Assembly (NCBI RefSeq): GCF_020740795.1
Contig: NC_067283.1
Coordinates: 895,659-959,658 of the forward strand
Direction of reading: 5' to 3'
DNA length: 64,000 nt
From: Apus apus
Taxonomy: Eukaryota > Chordata > Aves > Apodiformes > Apodidae
Below the pieces are notes generated by a model that was given only the letters and a program-made list of their open reading frames with translations, had not been told where the DNA came from and did no database searches. Below are positions 60,501-64,000 of the stretch, one piece after another (the stretch's first letter is position 1; the number at the start of each line of letters is the position of its first letter). A program made the translations under genes and the position numbers.

Positions 60501-61071
60501 CATTCAACGCTGGGCTCAGACCAAGACTGCTGTCCCCCAGCTCAGCGAGGGGGACGGCTACTCCAGCGAGAACACCTCGCGGGCCCACACACCCCTCAAC
60601 ACCCCCGACCTCTCCACCAAGCAGAGCACAGAAGGGGACACAGACACCCCCAAGAAGCTGGTGTTCCGAAGGCTGAAAATCATAAGTGAGAACAGCATGG
60701 ACAGTGCCATCTCGGATACAACCAGCGAGCTGGAAGGGAAGGAGGGCAAAGAGGACCTGGACCAGCTGGAGAGTGCCCCGATGGAGGTGGCGGAGGAGCA
60801 GCAGCAGCAGCAGGAGATCAAAGCTGCCGTTGACACGCCGGTGGAGAGCAGCAAACCCCAGGCTGCAGAGCTGGAGGCTGAGCCTGATGCTGAGGTGAAA
60901 GAGAGCAGCAGCACGAAGCTGGAGGAGCCCATCACGATGGAAACGCCATCTCAAGATGAAGAGGAAGGCGTATCCGACGTGGAGAGTGAGAGGAGCCAAG
61001 AACAGACGGACAAAATAGTGGATGTGAGCGACCTGGCCACCAGGCTGCTGGACAGCTGGAAGGAGCTCAAG
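24466..61071 (+). CDS. SETD2: SETD2, histone H3 lysine-36 trimethyltransferase, 5' part (12 exons visible)
   Basis: Twelve exons splice in frame to 2028 codons. The order is a conserved N-terminal motif (about residues 29-75), a Pro-rich segment (about 148-190), an Arg/Ser-rich region (about 310-510), a long acidic disordered region, a basic PPKKRRPE stretch (about 1417), AWS (about 1511-1551), SET (about 1564-1680), post-SET (1690-1697) and the following linker with [12 protein letters not shown]2 uses S-adenosylmethionine to add the third methyl group to H3K36 in transcribed chromatin, binding phosphorylated RNA polymerase II through a C-terminal SRI domain. It also methylates tubulin. The catalytic motif NHSCEPNC (1640-1647) and the Cys residues of AWS and post-SET are intact. 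The human protein is about 2560 residues. The WW and SRI domains are not in this window because it ends in the next intron. Confidence 0.97.
24785..24800. repeat. Poly-G run (16)
   Basis: A homopolymer of 16 G lies in the CpG island, about 280 bp into SETD2 intron 1. Such runs are prone to length variation and sequencing error. Confidence 0.9.
24838..24892. repeat. 18-19-bp tandem repeat, three copies
   Basis: The unit 'cagtccctgccctgcccg' is repeated three times, the last imperfectly, inside the CpG island in intron 1. Confidence 0.85.
25048..25066. repeat. (GAT)n microsatellite
   Basis: A short run of about six GAT/ATG triplets lies at the edge of the CpG island. Confidence 0.85.
25876..25894. 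repeat. Poly-T run (19)
   Basis: A homopolymer of 19 T in SETD2 intron 1. No adjacent retrocopy or target duplication was recognised. Confidence 0.9.
26681..26792 (-). mobile_element. CR1 LINE tail, old
   Basis: Antisense 'ttcacagaatggcttgggttggaagggacc' followed by diverged body; in SETD2 intron 1. Confidence 0.82.
27619..27733 (-). mobile_element. CR1 LINE tail
   Basis: Antisense 'tcatagaatcatggaatcccagactggtttggg' with about 115 bp of recognisable tail. Confidence 0.85.
29387..29410. repeat. Poly-C run (24)
   Basis: An uninterrupted run of 24 C in SETD2 intron 1, on the coding strand. It could form an i-motif or, on the opposite strand, a G-quadruplex. Its length in an assembly is unreliable. 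Confidence 0.9.
30813..30890. repeat. 21-bp tandem repeat in SETD2 intron 1
   Basis: The unit 'tccatccttccataccctctg' occurs three times in perfect tandem at 30813, 30834 and 30855, followed by a partial fourth copy. Because 21 is divisible by 3, it creates spurious repetitive peptides. Confidence 0.92.
35150..35185 (-). mobile_element. CR1 LINE tail remnant
   Basis: 'catggagtcatttaggttggaaaagaccctgaagg' is an old antisense CR1 tail. Confidence 0.65.
35838..35950 (+). mobile_element. CR1 LINE tail
   Basis: Sense tail with 'ggttggactcttacgatctccagaggtccc' and the octamer repeat 'attctgtgattctgtga' at its end. Confidence 0.85.
36973..36988 (+). CDS. SETD2: SETD2 exon 2, 16-nt microexon
   Basis: The acceptor gattgcaatag ends at 36972 and the donor GTGAGT starts at 36989. 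Joined to exon 1 it restores PEEEENE, identical to human SETD2 at this position. Phase is satisfied on both sides (2 + 16 = 18). Confidence 0.93.
37231..37830 (-). mobile_element. CR1 LINE 3' fragment, subfamily B, longest B copy
   Basis: Antisense copy of about 600 bp in SETD2 intron 2, running to 'cagcccaggacatggttggc'. Confidence 0.9.
39188..39237. repeat. 50-bp direct repeat, copy 1
   Basis: The segment starting tttgggtgccattttagc is repeated at 39782-39831 with two mismatches in 50 (by eye), at the seventh-from-middle g/t and near the end a/g. It does not resemble CR1. Confidence 0.92.
39782..39831. repeat. 50-bp direct repeat, copy 2
   Basis: This is the second copy of the 39188-39237 segment, 594 bp downstream and about 160 bp before SETD2 exon 3. 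A partial echo (ggcacccataggaataacacccat) follows it. Confidence 0.92.
39990..44425 (+). CDS. SETD2: SETD2 exon 3, giant exon (4436 nt)
   Basis: The acceptor ccttttccttttgcag ends at 39989 and the donor GTAACT starts at 44426. It encodes residues 19-1496. The first 60 residues include [20 protein letters not shown] and are almost unchanged from human. Next come [13 protein letters not shown], a Pro/Ala-rich stretch (40377-40510), an Arg/Ser-rich region (40860-41480) resembling SR proteins, and a long acidic, poorly conserved region that contains [13 protein letters not shown]. The exon closes with [10 protein letters not shown] (a likely nuclear localisation signal) and the [20 protein letters not shown] helix that precedes the AWS domain. 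A single huge exon here is typical of vertebrate SETD2. The region is predicted disordered by composition and is GC-rich in its first third. Confidence 0.97.
44700..44793 (+). mobile_element. CR1 LINE tail, old
   Basis: Sense 'ggctggacttggtgatctgagaggtcttttctcgtgatcctacaattctg', diverged. Confidence 0.75.
44822..45181 (-). mobile_element. CR1 LINE 3' fragment, subfamily C-like
   Basis: Antisense copy with three tail octamers (tcatagaatcatagaatcatagg) and a body distinct from A and B, including 'cctgtcccagggctctgtcactctcac'. Confidence 0.9.
45540..45597 (+). mobile_element. CR1 LINE tail remnant
   Basis: Sense 'ttgttggactcgatgatcttagaggtctttt...gatgattctgtaa'. Confidence 0.75.
45931..46375 (-). 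mobile_element. CR1 LINE 3' fragment, another old subfamily
   Basis: Antisense copy of about 445 bp starting 'agaatcacagaattactgaggctgg'. It shares 'cagctccctcagcctctcctcacaagactt' with typical CR1 but is clearly separate from A, B and C. Confidence 0.88.
46589..47040 (-). mobile_element. CR1 LINE 3' fragment, subfamily B
   Basis: Antisense copy ending 78 bp before SETD2 exon 4. Its left half is more diverged than its right half. Confidence 0.88.
47119..47250 (+). CDS. SETD2: SETD2 exon 4: AWS domain, first part
   Basis: The acceptor tgttttccatag ends at 47118 and the donor GTATGT starts at 47251. It carries the AWS cysteines at residues 1511, 1513, 1528 and 1532 ([20 protein letters not shown], then [11 protein letters not shown]), which bind zinc and pack against SET. 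A CR1 copy begins only about 23 bp after the donor. Confidence 0.97.
47274..47519 (+). mobile_element. CR1 LINE 3' fragment, subfamily A, abutting SETD2 exon 4
   Basis: Sense copy starting at 'tggcctcaagttgcccagggg', 23 bp after the end of exon 4, and ending 'aacaattctgtgattctgag'. Confidence 0.9.
47655..47838 (+). mobile_element. CR1 LINE 3' fragment, subfamily B
   Basis: Sense copy truncated at 'ttggcccaggttgcccagg', ending 'tttgggactctataatt'. Confidence 0.87.
48502..48630 (+). CDS. SETD2: SETD2 exon 5: AWS end and SET start
   Basis: The acceptor gtttccttcccttag ends at 48501 and the donor GTAAGC starts at 48631. It supplies AWS cysteines 1541, 1545 and 1551 and then [20 protein letters not shown], whose GWG is part of the S-adenosylmethionine-binding first SET motif. 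Confidence 0.97.
48810..49150 (-). mobile_element. CR1 LINE 3' fragment, old
   Basis: Antisense copy starting 'cacagaatggttgtaattggaaaggacc' with a (caaa)-rich internal expansion at 48865-48920, in SETD2 intron 5. Confidence 0.85.
49769..49892 (+). CDS. SETD2: SETD2 exon 6: SET domain
   Basis: The acceptor tttggccttcgcag ends at 49768 and the donor GTGAGG starts at 49893. It reads [20 protein letters not shown] and [18 protein letters not shown] is a SET core motif. Confidence 0.97.
50738..51052 (+). mobile_element. CR1 LINE 3' fragment, subfamily B
   Basis: Sense copy ending 'ctgggatgatgtgattctgtga', directly followed by an A copy in the same orientation. Confidence 0.87.
51070..51321 (+). 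mobile_element. CR1 LINE 3' fragment, subfamily A
   Basis: Sense copy starting 'caggacaagaggaaccggcctc' and ending 'caattccacgattctaa'. It starts close to the same element position as the 47274 copy. Confidence 0.9.
51482..51559 (+). CDS. SETD2: SETD2 exon 7: SET catalytic motif NHSC
   Basis: The acceptor cttttctttccag ends at 51481 and the donor GTAAAC starts at 51560. Its 26 codons read [20 protein letters not shown] and NCETQK. NHSC contacts the cofactor. The Arg in CSRF (1637 here) corresponds to human Arg1625, a known disease-mutated catalytic residue, and is intact. Confidence 0.97.
51823..51920 (+). CDS. SETD2: SETD2 exon 8: SET end (ELTFDYQF)
   Basis: The acceptor tccttgctttag ends at 51822 and the donor GTACGT starts at 51921. 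It reads [20 protein letters not shown] and [12 protein letters not shown], containing the conserved catalytic-site FDY of SET enzymes. Confidence 0.97.
53186..53312 (+). CDS. SETD2: SETD2 exon 9: post-SET domain
   Basis: The acceptor ctctgcccacccccag ends at 53185 and the donor GTGAGT starts at 53313. It carries [14 protein letters not shown], the three post-SET cysteines (1690, 1692, 1697) that share a zinc ion with the SET NHSC cysteine, followed by a Lys/Arg-rich stretch. Confidence 0.97.
53560..53864 (+). mobile_element. CR1 LINE 3' fragment, subfamily B, with duplicated tail
   Basis: A sense copy ends at about 53783 (ctctatgattctatgaa) and is followed by a second tail fragment ('ggctggactcaatggccttgaaaggtccc') to 53864. 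Confidence 0.85.
54455..54471. repeat. Poly-T run in SETD2 intron 9
   Basis: About 17 consecutive T within a longer T-rich stretch (54446-54471). Confidence 0.85.
54622..54910 (-). mobile_element. CR1 LINE 3' fragment, subfamily B
   Basis: Antisense copy starting 'tcatagaattgtggaatggtttagg'. Confidence 0.88.
55319..55829 (-). mobile_element. CR1 LINE 3' fragment, subfamily A
   Basis: Antisense copy ending at its 5' side with 'caggattccaggtgccccctca', 130 bp before SETD2 exon 10. Over its first 190 bp it differs from the 13482 copy at only a few positions. Confidence 0.9.
55960..56094 (+). CDS. SETD2: SETD2 exon 10
   Basis: The acceptor ttttcctctgcctgtgcag ends at 55959 and the donor GTGAGG starts at 56095. 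Its 45 codons ([20 protein letters not shown], then a [18 protein letters not shown] helix) are nearly identical to human SETD2 after the post-SET domain. Confidence 0.96.
56445..56735. repeat. 69-bp minisatellite in SETD2 intron 10
   Basis: Units start at 56445, 56512, 56581 and 56649 (67, 69, 68 and 69 bp), with a partial fifth unit at 56718. Each carries 'ctcagtaggagcagttccccagg' and ends 'gctcagg'. Units 1 and 4 share 'ggggaggggg', while units 2 and 3 share 'gtgatggtg'. Confidence 0.95.
56911..57039 (+). CDS. SETD2: SETD2 exon 11
   Basis: The acceptor ttttggctcctccag ends at 56910 and the donor GTCAGT starts at 57040. It reads [20 protein letters not shown] and [10 protein letters not shown], then an insertion-like [13 protein letters not shown]. 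It sits between a 69-bp minisatellite just upstream and a 480-bp A/T tract just downstream. Confidence 0.95.
57115..57600. repeat. A/T tract of degenerate (ATTTT)n, ~480 bp
   Basis: Almost every base is T or A, with occasional single C or G, in runs such as ttttattttta. It starts about 75 bp after the exon 11 donor. Strand asymmetry is strong (T far exceeds A on the coding strand). Confidence 0.93.
58242..58778 (-). mobile_element. CR1 LINE 3' fragment, subfamily A
   Basis: Antisense copy with its tail (agaatcatagatcatggcattg) and 5' end '...ggtgccccctccccagtgccca', in SETD2 intron 11. Confidence 0.9.
60430..61071 (+). CDS. SETD2: SETD2 exon 12, post-SET linker
   Basis: The acceptor tttttatctttccaattag ends at 60429 and the donor GTAAGA starts at 61072. 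The 214 codons encode [42 protein letters not shown]-like [19 protein letters not shown], an acidic and Gln-rich spacer (EEQQQQQE) and [16 protein letters not shown]. The ends match human exactly in phase and sequence type; the middle Gln/Glu spacer differs in length. The function of this linker is not established; it connects catalysis to the WW/SRI module. Confidence 0.96.
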
Positions 61072-62084
61072 GTAAGAGGCACCCACCTGCAGCTGCAGCA
61101 CCTCTGCTCCTGCTGAGGAACATGCAGAGTTGTTTGTGGTTCAGTACAAATGGGGCTCGGTTCTTGTCATGTTGGTAGATGTTGGACAACTCTTGAATGT
61201 CTTTTCCAAGCAAAAGGGCTTCTCCAGGTGCTTTCTATGTATGTCCTTAACTGCCTTGTCCCTGACTTCCAGTAGATCTCCAGGTGTTGGTGCTTTGCAT
61301 GTTGAAAGGAGCAGATAATCCAGTTGGAGGCACCTTAGTCATCCAGTTATTTTTTAGGTGGTTCACAGGGAGGGCAGCTCTAAGGAATTGAGATTCTCTT
61401 CTCAACCCATCAGAAGAAGAGGCTACTTGGTAACACCTCAAGCATCTTTGCTTGAAGTGCCCAGTGTCTGTCAACACTGAAACAAATGGAAATGTTCTGC
61501 TCCGAAGTTCAGTTATCACCAAATCCTCAGTGTTTCCAGTCCTGTTAACACCTGCTTCTCATCTGCAATGTGTAGAGCCTCCAGAAACTGCTCTGTTGGC
61601 CTGTGATGTTCTCTGGATAGTTGTTGTGTTGGGTTGACCTCTGGGTGTTTGCAGTTGGTGTTTAGATCAGGTCAGTGTTCAGGCTTGGGGGTGTTAATTG
61701 AGCCTTTAAAGGCAGCTAGAGGAGGTGGCTGCCCATGGTTTCACTCCCAGCAAGGTCTCCTTTGAGCAGTTCACATCTTTAAAATAAGAGCTTGGTGGCC
61801 ATGGGCTATCTTCTGTCCTCCAGACTCAGGCCCTTGTCCCCAAACAGTGTGGGTGGCCAGCTTGGCCACTGGCTGTTCAGCCAACAGCTTTTTCTGATGG
61901 GACATAGGATGATGTTCCAGTAACTCACCACTCAGCTCTTCAGGCATTTCCTGGGGTTTCTTTAGGTCTTTGGGAGCTCCTCACCCATCTGCTGCTTCTC
62001 TAGGATTATATTCCTGAGATTTGAGCACAAGGGATGGGAGCCTCTAAGTTGCTTTTACACTTTAATAAGTGTAAGAGCAGCATT

Positions 62085-62334
62085 TGCTGAGGATCCAGCA
62101 AAGGATTTAGATGAGATACTATGAAGAAATTCTTCACTGTGAGGGTGGGGAGAGCCTGGCCCAGGTTGCTCAGGGAAGCTGTGGCTGCCCCATCCCTGGC
62201 AGTGTTGAAGGGCAGGTTGGATGGGGCTTGGAGCAGCCTGGAATGGTGGGAGGTGTCCCTGCCCATGGCAGGGGGTGAGACTAGATTGTCTTTAAGGTCT
62301 TTTCCAACCCAAACCAGTCTGTGAACCTAGGAAT
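62085..62334 (+). mobile_element. CR1 LINE 3' fragment, subfamily B
   Basis: Sense copy ending 'caacccaaaccagtctgtgaacc' in SETD2 intron 12. Confidence 0.87.
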
Positions 62335-63301
62335 TGAAGGTGCTGTCGTGCTTCTGGTATGGTGTGGGCTTGGTGGAAAAGGTTGTGGAAGGTCTTCTGC
62401 CCTTTACTTCATCAAGTGTCCATCCACTTCTAATTATCTGAAGTAGTCTTTAAGCAAATGTACATTTTAGGGTGCAGCACAGAGCTACAGAGTTAGTAAC
62501 CCAGCGAGTTTGAGAATGAGTGATGACAGGAGACTGATCAAGCACTGGGTGATGTTCCTCCTGAAGCACCATGTGCAAATGGAGGAGACACAGTCGATGA
62601 GTCCCTGAGCCTTGGCTTGTACGTTCAGCAACTGTAGCTCCAAACATAAACATTTCTAAAATGTCCCTAGAAATTTACCCAAGTCTTAGGAGAAATGCTG
62701 CCTTCATCAGGAGGACCAGCTGCTCCTGAACATTTGCAGAGTTTGAGCGTAATCATTTGGGCCAGAAATGTTAGTGTGAGAGGAGGTGAGACCTCCTGAA
62801 CATGAGAGATGTTTCAACAGAGAAATTAGTTGATGTCTTGATTTTTTTTGTCCCCTGCCCCTCTTGACCGAGCAGATCTTTGCTACATCATCTACTAGGT
62901 TTCAATGTGCAGACTCTTAAAATTGGTGGTGGCCTCAGGAGTTTCTTAATTGAAACTTCCCTGTCAGGTTGAATTTATGGTTAGATGGAAACCAACTCCT
63001 TGTCCATCCTTTGTGGATACCTGGAATTATTTAAACTGCAAGCTCAGCCCAGTCTTAGTCCTGCACTGCTTTGGAGGTACACTTGGATTGGATCACCCAG
63101 GTCCACCTTTTGTTTGCAACCAGATGTGTTCTTCCAGGATCATGGGCTGTGGTGTTTTAGCATGAAACAGCACAGAATAAATGGTTAAAAGCACTGATGA
63201 AGAATGTGAAGTTTCATGAGTTTCTCCTCCAAAACGCTGGTTTAAGACCAAATTTAATCTGACAGTGTCAGTTTAACACCATGGCTTGTGTTTTCTTTCG
63301 G

Positions 63302-63432
63302 GCTTGGAGGAGCTCAGCCTTGGGGATCTAGAGACCCTTTTTTTGGAAATTGGAGGAGTTCAGCCTTGGGTATCTAGAGACCTTTGCAGCTTGGAGGAGC
63401 TCAGCCTTGGGGATCTAGAGACCTTTGCTGAA
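63302..63432. repeat. ~40-50-bp triple repeat in SETD2 intron 12
   Basis: The segment 'ttggaggagctcagccttggggatctagagacct' occurs three times in a row, with a short poly-T in the first spacer. Confidence 0.92.
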
Positions 63433-64000
63433 GCCCACGGTCAGGCTGTGGAGTCATGACCCATCACCATTCCTGCTGAAGATGTGGAGTCACATCCTCT
63501 CTGTGTACATTTAATTCACCTTGTGTCTTCCCAAGGACGCTGGTGGCCCGATGCAGGGCGTGTGTCTGGTGGTAGGGATGGGATCCATCTCACAAGCCTG
63601 AGCTTTGTAGTAATCCCAGCAAAACCCACCCAGAAAAGCAGAGTCATGCCATGGGTTTGTGGAAGCTCATTTCTCTTCCATAAAGGCTTTGTGGGGAAAC
63701 TATGACACAGGGATGAGTTCTGTCCTGGACTTTATCGTGGCACTAAGAGTTAACTACTTCTGTCCAACTCTCACCTGCTGAGATGCCACCATAGGATAAC
63801 CTGGAGGTGGCTGATGTCTCAGACTAAGCTGGCAGGGTGATGTTTTAGATGGAAGGGGGATGGAAAAGCAGGCAGCCCAGTGGCATGAGAGCCGGGTGCC
63901 TTTCCCACCACTTCCAAGCTTTTTAAAAAACTGGTTTTGAGTGGTGGAACATCTGCAGGTGTTGGCTGGGTGGGACGGGAGGGTCTGAAACCTCATAACT

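Larger units (their letters stand above)
61072..64000 (+). other. SETD2 intron 12 (partial)
   Basis: The next human exon starts EVYRIPKK. No open frame encoding it is present before the window ends. The stretch contains one CR1 tail (62085-62334) and a three-unit repeat at 63302-63432, otherwise nothing recognisable. Confidence 0.7.

Noticed and set aside
61072-64000. Next SETD2 exon (EVYRIPKK...)
   Set aside because: Read through in all + frames without finding it. The intron evidently extends past the window.
1-64000. tRNA, rRNA, snoRNA, CRISPR array or prokaryotic system
   Set aside because: No B-box-like GGTTCGAATCC with a matching A-box, no convincing C/D box pair outside the GAT microsatellite, and no spacer-repeat array were seen. 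Subtle structured RNAs cannot be excluded by eye.

Overview
This is bird genomic DNA. The window carries two spliced vertebrate genes on the + strand, head to tail: the 3' half of KIF9 (kinesin-9, exons between 1 and 21358) and the 5' three quarters of SETD2 (H3K36 trimethyltransferase, exons between 24466 and 61071). KIF9 followed by SETD2 in the same orientation is the known vertebrate arrangement. The bird assignment rests on many copies of the avian CR1 LINE 3' end, recognisable by its tail motif (tcatagaatcatagaatggtttggg in one orientation) and by 5' truncation of every copy. My summed CR1 spans are about 14 kb, roughly 22% of the window, and many copies are nearly identical. Density and youth at this level are unlike chicken or most songbirds. 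They resemble what is reported for woodpeckers and relatives (Piciformes) and some hornbill/hoopoe lineages; that lineage call is inference only.

Layout. 1-21460: KIF9, from the last codons before switch II of the motor domain to the stop, in 16 visible exons with consensus splice sites; its introns are packed with CR1 (about 39% of the first 22 kb). 21460-24050: intergenic, holding one CR1 copy, unique sequence and then a nested minisatellite (52-bp and about 43-bp units built on a 12-bp core) that grades into the SETD2 CpG island. 24050-25640: CpG island, putative SETD2 promoter and coding exon 1. 24504-36972: SETD2 intron 1, strikingly poor in CR1. 36973-44425: a 16-nt microexon and the giant exon 3 (4436 nt) encoding the disordered N-terminal half. 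44426-61071: exons 4-12 with AWS, SET and post-SET domains and the following linker, interrupted by CR1 copies, a 69-bp minisatellite and a 480-bp A/T tract. 61072-64000: start of the next SETD2 intron; exons for the WW and SRI domains lie beyond the window.

The two genes are functionally unrelated: KIF9 works in motile cilia and sperm flagella, while SETD2 marks transcribed chromatin by binding elongating RNA polymerase II. I found no prokaryote-type system, no intact transposase or reverse transcriptase and no convincing third gene. The points most worth a second look are the shared 5' boundary of one CR1 subfamily, the minisatellite fused to the SETD2 promoter island, inverted CR1 pairs around small exons, and a CR1 copy about 23 bp from the SETD2 exon 4 donor with the reading frame open through it. 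Tandem repeats, composition and splice sites were read by eye; no alignment or repeat-library search was run.
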